This document shows positions 33,513 through 43,862 of a stretch of 54,135 bases of DNA, one piece after another. Each line of letters begins with the position of its first letter. Within the stretch, counting starts at the first letter, position 1. The translations under genes were made by a program, and so were the position numbers. Below the pieces are notes generated by a model, which saw only the letters and a program-made list of their open reading frames with translations, was not told where the DNA came from and searched no databases. This stretch comes from Trebouxia sp. TZW2008 (lineage: Eukaryota > Chlorophyta > Trebouxiophyceae > Trebouxiales > Trebouxiaceae): positions 1 to 54,135 of the forward strand of contig BDIU01000508.1 in the NCBI GenBank assembly GCA_002118135.1, written 5' to 3'.

Positions 33513-34856
33513 ATGCCAGCCACAATAAGTACATGTTCTCATTGCATTTTAGATGATACGCCTCTTAGTTTTGACCGAGCTGCTAAGCTAGAATATCATT
33601 GCCAACAAAAACATCATAAAACAGTGCAACAAGCATATGAAAGAGGTTTGCAAGAAGGTTGTAACTCACTGCTGGCGGAGGGCATGATTGCAACACACTT
33701 GCAGCCAGTTTCAGTTGAGGTGCCACCTCAAAATGCTGTCGAGACAGAGACAGCCTACGCACATGGCTTTCAAGATGGCAAAGCAGCAGAAAAAGCTATG
33801 CACGACACTGTTATCAAAGCCATGTTGGACAGTCACACAAGAGATATAGAAGCTGCGTTCAAGCGAGGCAAGGAGCACAGCATAGTGACTGCAGCTCCAC
33901 AGACGCTACCACTTTTGCCAACACAAGTGGGCAGATTGCAGTCGGACTTACAGCAGGAGCCATATGCTCAGGGTGTGGCAGCCCCGCAACTACAACCAGC
34001 TTTGGAGAACACAACAAAGGATTTTCAGCCTCCAGCTGAGCAATCACCCTCAGACACAAGCATCTGCTCAGGGTCTGACAGCTTTGACAAGCCTATTGAC
34101 ACAAACACATACAGCGTAGAGACAGATACTCATAATACCTGCAACCTGGCGGCAGCAGCCCAACCTCCTCCATTGACAAGGCAACTGTCAATGCAGCACC
34201 AAGAAGAGGTTCAGATACAACTAGAACAGCAACCAACTCCAAAACTGACCATGCTGCAAGCAAATCCAGGAGCAAGTCTAGCTGATCTTGAGCATCATGT
34301 GTCTCAGCCAATATTGTCCGCAGAGCTTGGCCCAGCAACTAGTTCATGCATGGAGTGCACAAGCACTGCAGCTCCAATAAGTGAAGCTGAAGATGATGTG
34401 GCTGTTATGAGCAAATTAATTCGGGATGTTTGGGTGTACAATAAAGGCAGTGTTGAGACGGAAAGAATCTGCCGTTGTCCAAGCACTGGCAGACTACAAG
34501 TGCTCAACGGGTTGGGGGAGGAATGGGCTCCTTTGACAGATTCAGAAAGGCTTGTCGCAGATGTATCCAAGCTGCTAGACATCCTTCAACAATTGACACA
34601 TCTAGACAAGTGTGCTGGCGAGCCTGTCCCGTTCTGCAGCTTGGAGCAGATGCGCAGTTTGAAAAAGTGCTCAAGGGCAGTTGACATACATGACAGTGCT
34701 TTTGATCCTTGCAAGGCAAAGGTACTTACTATGCAACTTGCTCAATGCCTTCCAAATCTTCCTCCGAGGCAGCCAAAAGTCCAAATCAACAGCAAAACAT
34801 TGAGCAAGACATCTACAAGCTGTAGGGCTAAGACTAACAAGAATGCAGCTTGCTGA
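33513..34856 (+). CDS. Zinc-finger-like protein, 447 residues (paralog 2)
   Basis: Same plan as the gene at 29187: N-terminal C-x2-C-x17-H-x5-H finger (TCSHC...LEYHCQQKHH), then AYERGLQEG, AYAHGFQDGKAAEKA and AFKRGKEHS motifs. A longer acidic, Gln/Pro/Ser-rich middle leads to the conserved C-terminal domain RICRCPSTGRLQVLN, LTDSERLVADVSKLLDIL and DIHDSAFDPCKAKVLTMQL. The two proteins are most alike at both ends; the middle differs in length by about 90 residues. The start ATG follows a stretch of A-rich leader and is the first in frame. Function unknown; a sequence-specific nucleic-acid-binding protein is plausible. Confidence 0.72.
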   Translation: MPATISTCSHCILDDTPLSFDRAAKLEYHCQQKHHKTVQQAYERGLQEGCNSLLAEGMIATHLQPVSVEVPPQNAVETETAYAHGFQDGKAAEKAMHDTVIKAMLDSHTRDIEAAFKRGKEHSIVTAAPQTLPLLPTQVGRLQSDLQQEPYAQGVAAPQLQPALENTTKDFQPPAEQSPSDTSICSGSDSFDKPIDTNTYSVETDTHNTCNLAAAAQPPPLTRQLSMQHQEEVQIQLEQQPTPKLTMLQANPGASLADLEHHVSQPILSAELGPATSSCMECTSTAAPISEAEDDVAVMSKLIRDVWVYNKGSVETERICRCPSTGRLQVLNGLGEEWAPLTDSERLVADVSKLLDILQQLTHLDKCAGEPVPFCSLEQMRSLKKCSRAVDIHDSAFDPCKAKVLTMQLAQCLPNLPPRQPKVQINSKTLSKTSTSCRAKTNKNAAC

Positions 34857-37823
34857 CACAATAAGTACAGAACCTGAAGTTTGAGTATGGTTGGCAAGTT
34901 TGGTTGTTGGGCATAGGTGATCACAGATGTCTCATGACATTGTACCAAATTCAGGTCATTGGTACACAAGGTTTCACATGTCAGGATGAAGATACAGGTG
35001 TGATGTTGATAACCTAAGTATTGAAACATAGGTGTACAACTTGCTGCACCAACTTCTTGACACACGCCTAGTCTCAGACATACAGCAAACTGTAGCAGGT
35101 CTATCTCGGTATAATCACTAGATTGCCAACAGTGTTGTCACTAGCTTGCGTACCATAATGTTTCAAGGCTGAACAAGTTGTCATGAAATCAGATGGCCTT
35201 GAAGTGTCAGACAACATGTATCAAAATTAGACAAGTTGTCTCAAGTTCGGACAGGATGTTGCAGGATCACAAGATACTCTTTCCTCAAAACAGAGGATTG
35301 CAAGCTCAAGCCTGTATTGGAGTCTGTGCAAAGCTTACTTGTGTGAAATCACAGATGACCAGTAGTGATGTGCCACATCTATGATGTTGCACATATTGTT
35401 CTCACATTCTCTGTCAGAATTTTTGAGGTTGTAATTGATGTCATAATTTGTGGATACTAAATTTTCCCTGCATAGAGTTTTTAAAAGATGACTCGACGCA
35501 TAGCATACTCAGTGCGGTTTGCTATGTGGGATCTCAGGCAGCCCGCAATTTCGTCACAAGCTTGCGTGGCAGTGTAGTCAGTCCAAAGCTTGAACAGTTT
35601 GTCCTGAAACTAGACAACTTATACAGTAATTTGATGAACAGAGCATTCCGAGCTGAAGTGCACACAGTGTGATTGTGTAGTGTGTTTGTAGGATCACAAA
35701 CAACCTGCAATCGTGTCACAAGCTTGAGGGGCGTTGCTTTTGGATGCCAGTTGTCTAATGGGCGGACATAAAGTGATGTGTTGAGTCCACTCATTTCAGC
35801 TCTTAGACAATGTGTCTCAGAGTCAGACACTAAAACTCAAACCCGGAAGGCTTGTCTCAGAATCAGACAATGTATTGTGATGAAACCAGAGTGCCTCATA
35901 GTCAACTAGTTGGACAGACTGCGAAGAGGAATGTCTCAAGCGGAAATTAAGTGTCTATTTGCTTGTGTGGCAGCGCAAATGGTCTGCAGTGCTTTGTGAT
36001 GAAGCTCAGTAAGCATCCCACGGTCAATGTCATAAGTATTAAGCAAGTGTACAACTTTTGAACCAGAAAGTTGCATGAATGCAATGTACAACTTGTCTGA
36101 TTTCAAGACATACTGTTTAGACTTTGGATTGACTGTACTGCTGTCTGTGATCCCACACAGCAGACCGCAGAAACGTGGTATGTGTCAAGTCATCTTTCAC
36201 AAACTTTTTTCTAGAAAAATTTAACACCTACAATCTATGACCTAAATTGTGCAGAGAAGCTCACAAGTTATGACATAACTTGTGAGGTCCTTGTATATCA
36301 GGGGCACAGTTGTGGCACTCCACTGTTGGTCATATGTGTTCCCGCAAGTAACATGTTTGATTGGAAGAGGATAAATAAGAATGGAAAAGACTATGTTGTG
36401 AGGAGCTCAAGGTGTACCAGCGTTTACCTAAACAAGACAGGACATACCTCAGGACACAGTGTCTAAGTTCAAGACACATTGTCGGACATAGAGTCATATA
36501 GCATCATGTCCAAATTTGAGACAACTTGTCTTGTTTTCAGACATGCCGTCCTACAGTTTAGGGCCATCTGCTTTTTGAGACAAGTTGATCAGCCTTGAGA
36601 CATATCGTATGCAAGCTAGTGACAGGTATGTTGGCAACCTGCTGATTGTAATCAAGCAGACCAACGCAAGTATGTTGTATGATTGAGACTAGGTGTCTGT
36701 CACCAAAGTGATCAGACACCTAGTCTCAACTCTGTATTGCTTTAAAGCTTGCTTGGCAAAACGGAAGATGTCTGTACTCGTAAGAACATGTCAAGGTCAG
36801 ACTACCTGTCTCAAACTGAGACAGCTTGTCTCAGATTCAGACAGTGTGTCTTCAAATCATGTAAAGTATCAAAGTCGTCACTGTTTTACTTGATGAACAG
36901 AACACAGTATGGTATTACCAAGCTAAAGTTTGTGTGCATACTGCATGTTTGTGAGTGTTGTAGGATCACAAACAACCTGCAACTGTGTCACAAGCTTGAG
37001 TGGCATTGCTTTTCATTGCCACTTGTCTTAAGAGTGGACATGAGGTGATATGTTGAGTCCACTCATTTCAGCTCTTAAACAATGAATGTGTTGCAGAATC
37101 AGACAATATGGCTCAAACCTGGACGGCTTGTCTCAGAATCAGACAATGTACTGTGAACCAAACAGAGAGCCTCATAGTTGACTGGTGACAGACTGTGTCA
37201 AACTGAAAAGCAGAATGTCTCAAGCTGAAATTATGTGTCTACGGCCGGGTAACTCGCTTGTGTGGCAACACAAATGGTCTGCTTTGTGATGATGCTCGGC
37301 AAGCATGTCTTAATTCTTGTCATAAAGTTTGAGGTTATGTATGTACTGCATATGCAACTAGTCATGCATAGTCTTCTGCATCAAGAAAGCAACTAGCAAA
37401 GTTTCTAATAAGTCAGACAATGTGTCTCAGAAAAAGACACTTGTGTTGGGATGCAACATTGAAAAGAATATTCAGGCTAGCCTTTGCCTTTCTATTGCTG
37501 GAGTTCTACAGAGATGCACCTGACCAGCTTGGATCCGCTCTGCAGACCCAGTTTGGGGACAACAGCCACATGGCTAGCGCTGTCCCACCTAACGCATGGC
37601 CTTGACTTGTGGATGAACACACTGCAGCATTGCAACAGAAGGTTACTGCAAGCATATGTTTGGCTAAAGCAGAAGTGGCAGTATCCTCCGCAGTGCAAAA
37701 GCAGGTGACTTCTGCAGTCACAATCCTGACTGACTATTGATGTGATGAGTATATGAGTGCCTGCTTCCAGTGTGTTAGCAAGCACATAAGAATATCATTT
37801 TGACAGTATGCATACTCAGTACC
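34857..37823. repeat. Satellite mosaic with further 20-bp TGTCT-N7-AGACA arrays
   Basis: Arrays or groups of TGTCTCA...AGACA motifs lie at about 35200-35265, 35580-35630, 35800-35885, 36430-36560, 36785-36860, 37075-37150 and 37410-37440. Between them are paired blocks such as GTGTTTGTAGGATCACAAAC / GTGAGTGTTGTAGGATCACA (35690, 36955) and CAACTTGTCTGATTTCAAGA-like words. No gene is supported. A short frame at 37420-37605 is not protein-like enough to call. Confidence 0.7.
36683..36729. repeat. Perfect 17-bp inverted repeat (hairpin) with TGTCTG/CAGACA core
   Basis: TTGAGACTAGGTGTCTG and CAGACACCTAGTCTCAA are exact reverse complements separated by 13 bases. The loop itself contains TCAC and GTGA, extending the stem. 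The arms contain the TGTCT/AGACA core of the surrounding arrays. Confidence 0.95.
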
Positions 37824-38786
37824 ATGGTGGAACACAAGTGCAACAAATGCAATTACCTCGCACCAGACAAGGCTGCCCTAGTGCAACATTTACAGCGCAA
37901 AACTCCTTGTGACAAAGGCAAATACCTATGTAGAAACTGTGCCAAACCTATGAAAAGCAAAGAAACTCTGCGAAATCACGAGAAGACTTGCAAGGGTCTC
38001 AGGAAGACTAGAGAGGAGCTGCAGCTGGACAACACAGGTTTGCAAACTCAAATGAGCATGCAAGCAGATGCAAGCAACCAACAAATGGCAGTTGCTAGCA
38101 ACGCTTCTGTTTTGGCTATCAAATCAGTGTATGACATCATGAGTCAACCTCACAAGGAGTATGATGCCAGTAAACTTGTACTTCACCAACCAGTGGGATC
38201 AGAAAACACATCGCACCTGAAGGGCTCCAGCCTCAGCACATGGTTCCCCAACCTGACACCGGGCATTGATAAGCTAGTAAAATGGTTTTGGTTGCTTCGT
38301 GGGCGCGAACATCCCGAGAATCACAACATACTACTACCGCCAGGGGACCCAAGCATTGCATTGATATGCCGGAAAGGAAACTGGCAGTCCTGCAACTCAG
38401 ACAAAGCTTTGTTTGAAGTGTATTCTTTGGACGCGGTGGCACTATATGACACAATGGGAAGCGGGTCCAGTGATTCTGCAGAGATTCGCAACTTCAGGAA
38501 TGAATTTGTGTTGCACAAGGTCATGGCAGGCATGAATGCTGAAGCATGCAAAAGCGTCATGTTTAAAACTTGGAAACAAGCTATCACAAAAGACTTGTGT
38601 GAAATGACAATGGAGCTGTATGGCCAAGAGGTTGCCCGCAACGTGGACTACAGCCGACAACAAGCATATCTCTCAAACATGCAACAGATAGAGAGAATGC
38701 AGCAAGACGTCAAGCAGTTACAAGGTCAAATTGAAGTTCTGAGCCAAGCAAACAAGACAATCTTCTTGTCTGGATTTGAAGCATAA
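37824..38786 (+). CDS. Giant-virus-style double zinc-finger protein with coiled coil, 320 residues
   Basis: Starts at the first ATG of the frame (MVEHKCNKCNY). Finger 1 is C-x2-C-x12-H-x6-C (HKCNKC...QHLQRKTPC) and finger 2 is C-x2-C-x12-H-x4-C (YLCRNC...RNHEKTC). This C2HC pair, with HLxRKxPC, is a form I know mainly from nucleocytoplasmic large DNA viruses. A middle region of about 200 residues follows (SVYDIMSQPHKEYDASKL, LTPGIDKLVKWFWLLRG, EVARNVDYSRQQAYL). A C-terminal coiled coil closes it (QQIERMQQDVKQLQGQIEVL). No enzyme motif is seen. Role unknown, probably nucleic-acid binding with oligomerisation. The gene lies among the TGTCT-N7-AGACA arrays. Its last 50 bases are duplicated downstream of the stop (38856-38907). 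Confidence 0.75.
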   Translation: MVEHKCNKCNYLAPDKAALVQHLQRKTPCDKGKYLCRNCAKPMKSKETLRNHEKTCKGLRKTREELQLDNTGLQTQMSMQADASNQQMAVASNASVLAIKSVYDIMSQPHKEYDASKLVLHQPVGSENTSHLKGSSLSTWFPNLTPGIDKLVKWFWLLRGREHPENHNILLPPGDPSIALICRKGNWQSCNSDKALFEVYSLDAVALYDTMGSGSSDSAEIRNFRNEFVLHKVMAGMNAEACKSVMFKTWKQAITKDLCEMTMELYGQEVARNVDYSRQQAYLSNMQQIERMQQDVKQLQGQIEVLSQANKTIFLSGFEA

Positions 38787-38907
38787 GGCTGTTTTAGTTT
38801 GCAAAATCTGCTTGAGCAGTGTCAATACAAGAGGCAAGAGCCATACACTGCAAATTGAGCCAAGCAAACAAGACAACCTTCATGTCTGGACTAGAAGCAT
38901 ATGGCTG
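38740..38907. repeat. Tandem duplication of the 3' end of the zinc-finger gene
   Basis: About 52 bases at the gene's 3' end (including GAGCCAAGCAAACAAGACAA) recur 116 bases downstream at 38856-38907 with a few changes. The second copy lies outside the frame. Confidence 0.85.
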
Positions 38908-39297
38908 AGTAAGCAAAACCTGATTGAGCGGAGCCATACACTACAGATGGTGTAACTCGTCATGTCACCAAGCGGTATACTTCTCATCCAATCTTGGATA
39001 TGAGACAGATTGAGCCTTGTTGTCAAACCAGTGTCACTTTGTTGCTCACTTGTTGTTGGCAACTGAACAACCTGAAACTTTTGATCGAACTGCTATCAAA
39101 ATGTCAACAACGGTCCGTCACAAAAAGCCTGTTTCGCGGTATAGTTCTAAGGAGTTGCACTTGCATACATTTGCTTTGTTGTGACAGCCTAGACTCTGAC
39201 AGCTTGGGCTCCACTCCGCTATGTGCAGCCAAAGTCAGCCGGTCAACCTGGCCAGTCAGGCTAAGGAATCTTATAGGGCCGCTCTGCCCTATGAGAT

Positions 39298-39350
39298 CCT
39301 CATAGGGCAGAGATAAGTAGACACACAGCAGCATGACCGTTCCCTCATAA
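39298..39350 (+). promoter_or_regulatory. Orphan leader box CCTCATAGGGCAGAG plus ATG
   Basis: The box at 39298 is followed 35 bases later by an ATG (39333) after ACACAGCAGC. The frame closes after five codons. GCCGGTCAACCTGGCC-type elements lie upstream (39238-39260), as before the helicase gene. It appears to be a promoter/leader copy without its gene. Confidence 0.4.
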
Positions 39351-39504
39351 CTCCAAATCATCAAATAAACAACAAGAGGTCGAGAGGTTTTGCAACTTTC
39401 TCAACACCAGCATGTCAACAAATTTGCTCATGCCCCTAGGCGCCTGCTGTGCAGCTCTAGCAAACTTGGCATATGTCTCTGTTTTATCACATTTGGCAGG
39501 ACAC

Positions 39505-40080
39505 TTCTTGGAGAAGAAGTGAGTCCCGGTTGATGCTTTCTACAGTCTGTCAAAGCCTTTACAAAATTACGGGTCCAGCATGAATTTCGAAGCTGGAAGC
39601 TCAGACCCCTAGCACAAGCGACATATTCAACGGCACCCTACAATTAATGAAGTAAATGTTCTTATTTTGATGAGAATATATGACATAATTGTAGTTCTAA
39701 ATATTTGATACAGAATCATTATAGAACTTTGAGATTCTTTGACACACTTGCAAGAAATCTTTGCGGCACAGCAAACTTCACCAACCTCACATAAGTTATG
39801 TTTCATCAAGACATGTTTTCTTCTACATAAGTGAGTCCCGGTTGATGCTTTCTACAATCTGTCAACGCCCGTAAAAAATTACGGGTCCAGAATGAAATTC
39901 GAAGCTGGAAGTTCAGACCCCTAGCACAAGCGATGTATTCGACGGCACCCTACAATTTACGAACTAAATCATCTTGTTTTGATGACAATATCTGACAGAA
40001 ATTGTAGTTCTAAATTTTGATACAGAATCAATAGAGAACTTTGAGATTCTTTGATACAAACTTGCGGGAAATCTTTGAGA
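39505..40080. repeat. Tandem duplication of about 315 bp
   Basis: Two units begin near 39515 and 39828 with AAGTGAGTCCCGGTTGATGC and share ATTACGGGTCCAG, TCGAAGCTGGAAG, CAGACCCCTAGCACAAGCGA, GGCACCCTACAATT and GAACTTTGAGATTCTTTGA. Each unit contains short hairpins (TTTTTTACGGGC/GCCCGTAAAAAA-like). No coding function. Confidence 0.9.
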
Positions 40081-41265
40081 TGACTATTCAAGTTGTGATA
40101 GTCCCAATGCCAAGTCTCGTGATGTTTTGCCACATTGCCGCAGCCCTATCTCACAGTCAGACAATCTGCTCATTGACATTCTTGACAAAAGATGAGAGAG
40201 CTTGCATGCAATCTTGTTACGGGCGTCTTGGCAGTAATCTTGTGTGAGGCATGTCTCAAGATCAGACAGTATGTCTCCAAGTTGGACAGCCTGTCTCAAA
40301 ATTAGACATTCTGGCTCATTCATTGTCTTGACGAAATATGAGAGAGCTTGCATGCAATCTTGTAGCAGGCGTCTTGGCAGTGATCTTGTGTGAGGCATGT
40401 CTCAAGACCAGACAGTATGTCTCAAAGTTGGACAGCCTGTCTGCAAGTTAGACATTGTATCTCACTGATTGTCTTGACAGAACATGAGAGAGCTTGCATG
40501 CAATCTTGTCATGGGCTTCTTGGCAGTGATCGTGTGTGAGGTATGTTTCAATATAGAATCTTTGAGATGACTATTCAAGTTGTGATAGTCCCAATGCCAA
40601 GTCTCGTGATGTTTTGCCACATTGCCGCAGCCCTATCTCACAGTCAGACAATCTGCTCATTGACATTCTTGACAAAAGATGAGAGAGCATGCATGCAATC
40701 TTGTTATGGGCGTCTTGGGAGTGATCTTGTGTGGAGTATGTCTCAATATCAGACAGTATGTCTCGAAATTGGACAGCTTGTCTCAAAGTCAGACATTCTG
40801 GCTCACTGATTGGCTTGACAAAAGATGAGAGAGCATGCATGCAATCTTGTTACGGGCGTCTTGGGAGTGATCTTTTGTGGAGTATGTCTCAAGATCAGAC
40901 AGTACGTCTTGAAGTTGGACAGCCTGTCTCAAAGTCAGACATTCTGGCTCACTGATTGGCTTGACAAAACATGCGTAAGCTTGCATGCAATCTTGTTACG
41001 GGCGTCTTGGCAGTGATCGTGTGTGAGGTATGTTTCAAGATCAGACAGTATGTCTCGAAGTTGGACAGCTTGTCTTAAAGTTGGACGATCTGCTCACTAG
41101 TATTTTTGACAAAAGATGAGAGAGCCTGCATGCAATCTTGTTACGGACGTCTTGGGAGTGATCTTGTGTGGAGTATGTCTCAAGATCAGACAGTACGTCT
41201 CGAAGTTGGACAGCCTGTCTCAATGTTAGACATTCTGGCTCACTGATTGTCTTGACAAAAGACTG
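40070..41265. repeat. Tandem repeat of about 146 bp, seven units, built on 20-bp arrays
   Basis: The word GAGAGAGCTTGCATGCAATC or near twin starts at about 40187, 40338, 40484, 40679, 40825, 40970 and 41117. Spacing is about 146 except for one 195-bp step, where a block first seen at 40075-40190 is inserted again at 40561-40680. Each unit holds three to four TGTCTC...AGACA motifs at exact 20-bp steps (TCTC at 40254, 40274, 40294). No protein is supported. Confidence 0.92.
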
Positions 41266-43150
41266 AACACAACTCTACTAGCTCTAACAAGCTAACATGT
41301 ACCTTGGTTTTTTCACGTTCATAAGCCTGCAACCGTTCCAGACGACTTTGGTAGGCTCAGGCCATTACGTTTTTCAACTAGCAACTAGGTTGAAGAGGCT
41401 CACCTGGCCAGTGTGGACCTCCCAACAGTCTGCTCTTTTGGAGACAGGTCCATTTGGCAGTCATTGTGCAACTGTCCTATGTCTGCCAGGGTTGCTTGTC
41501 TTGGTCTTGGACCTATATAGTCTGTTTGCCGGATTGTCTTGCCATGCGTCTTGTCCTGCAGTCCACAGCTGGTGGTAACAGATGGCCCACAATGTTTTGC
41601 CGCATCTGCAACATACTGATCTATATGCAAGAACCCCACATTTTGTTAACTAAATATTAAGGTCATGTTGATAATTTAGGAGGTAAAACATAGGTGCCAA
41701 TTGTTTGCATCATTATTCTTGACTTACGACTAGACAGATGGCACGCCATTTTCTTATGGGCTTGCTTGTGCGGGTCCACAGATGGCCCACAATGTTTTGC
41801 TAACATCTGCAGCACATTGATCTATATGCAAGAACCCGACATTTTATAAACTAAATATTAAGGTCATGTTGATAATTTAGGAGGTAAAATATAGGTGCCA
41901 AATTGTTTGCATTAATTTTCTTGACAGATGACTTGACAGATGGCATGCAATCTTTTTACGGGCTTGCTTGTGCGGGTTCACAAATGGCCCACAATGTTTC
42001 GCTGCATCTGCAACACATTATGTGCCCGAAATCTTGTTACAACTTTGCTTGAAATTGATCTTCTGAATATTGTTTCTCAAGATCAGACTGTCTGTTGCGA
42101 AGTCAGACCGATCGGATGTAAAGCATAGGTGCATACTGTTTTGTCATTAGTATTCTTGACAGATAGCTAGACAGATGGCCCCTCATCTCTTCAAGGGGTT
42201 GCTTGTGTGGTATCGCAGATGGGCCGCAATCTATTTACGGGCTTGCTTGCATGGGGTTATACATTTATGTAAAAGTCTCAAATCTGGACATTCTTGGACG
42301 TCATGTCTTGAAAATGGACAGCTGCTGTCTCAAAGTTGGCAGGAGTTTATCTGCCAGTCCGTGACTGCTCAATTTCCACAATTTTTTGCCCCATCTACAA
42401 CAAATTGATCTATATGCAAGAATGTCACAAATTATATACTAAATACTAAGGTTTTATGACGATTTAGAGTGTAAAGCATGGGTGCATAATTATTTTGCAT
42501 TAGTATTCGTGACAGATGACTGAACAGATGGCCCACAATAATATTACGGGATTGCTTGTGTGGGATCATCGATGGCCCGCAATCTACTTATAGGCTTGCT
42601 TGTGTAGGATCACAGATGGCCCGCAACCATGTTACTGATTATATATTTCCGTAAACATTTTCTGAAAACTGTCTAAAATGTGAACCTTCCTGAACATTGT
42701 CTCGAAACTGGAAAGCCTCAAAGTTGGCAGCAGTGTATATGCCACTGAGTGCTCAATTCCCACAATGGCCACATCTGCACCTGTGGCCCACTGACGGCAA
42801 GCCGCAACCTCCATGAGTAAACACTTAGGCAACAAGTACTCAATACGGAAGCGCATCAACGGGATGTCACAAAAGATTCAATTCACGGTACATATTCATC
42901 TCTAAACTCTAAGGAACTGTATCAGCCTAAAGTGGATTGTGACAACTCGGATGCTCAACTTGGCAGAGTGTAATCGTGACCAATGCAGCCGTGACCAATA
43001 TTAGTTCAGGTATGTGTAGCCTACGGGTAGCCTGGAGCAGTCCGGGCTCCAAGACAGCTCCGATAGCAGTGATGAATTACTGGTATCAGTTGTGTGGTCA
43101 GGCAAAGGCAGCTCTGCAGATCCAGAGGCACACCTGCTTGTGCAGGGCAG
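41266..43150. repeat. Satellite of about 200 bp (ATAGGTGC family), several units
   Basis: Units contain CACAATGTTTTGC, CTGATCTATATGCAAGAACC or near twin, ACTAAATATTAAGGTCATGT and GGAGGTAAAACATAGGTGCC. Copies lie near 41588, 41790, 41990 (partial) and 42377. The same family recurs at 31.9-32.2, 35.0 and 45.1-45.6 kb, and in inverted orientation near 32.55 and 44.5 kb. At 42800-42930 lies a relative of the direct repeats found upstream of the helicase gene (23.44 kb). Confidence 0.85.
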
Positions 43151-43640
43151 CCAGGATTACTAATACGGTGGTCAGGAAAACCACATAAGGCATCAGCCAC
43201 AACCATACAAACAGTTCAGCACTTCATCTCACCTCTCAGCCAGCTTCAAGTGCACAATGAACTTCCACAAGTCGGCCTTGGCCACAACCTTCACCGCCGT
43301 TCTCTGTGACAAACGCCTGTCATTGTCATCAACTGGCTCCTAGACCTCTGTTACCTTGAAGTGTGTTCTCCGGTGAGCGCATGCCAAACTTGTCTCTGCA
43401 CACATTGATTCAGATTCTGGAAAAATGGGACTTGACAGTTGTATGAGGAAGTTTGTGAATGCATCCGGACTAGCATGAATATTTGACAATTGTGTGCCGA
43501 GTCTTGCAGTCTTGTGTGCCCATGGCAAAACTTTTGTTGCCTGAGTCGTTATGTAAAGTCTGTCTCAACCACAGATAGTTCTGTCTCAAAATCAGCCTGT
43601 GTGTCTTAAAATCAGACAGTTCATACAGTTTGTCCCATGT
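43150..43640. repeat. R1 repeat copy followed by a 20-bp TGTCTC array
   Basis: The R1 unit (GATTACTAATACGGTGGTCA to TCTCCGGTGAGCGCATG) spans about 43150-43385. A 20-bp-step array follows, with TCTC/TCTT at 43563, 43583 and 43603. Confidence 0.8.
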
Positions 43641-43862
43641 TGGGTTTTGCCTCTGGTTCTACGGTTGTGCGTATGGAGACTTCTGTGCATCCGGGCTAGC
43701 CTCTGAATATTCCAAAGCTTTGTGACCGTCTTCAATTCCGCATTTGTGTGTAGAGACTGATGTGCATCCGGGCTAGCCAGTGAACATTCACAGTTGTGTC
43801 CTGACCAGGTTCACAGGATAATAGAAGATGACTGTTCCTGATATCGATGAGGGCTCTCCTGG

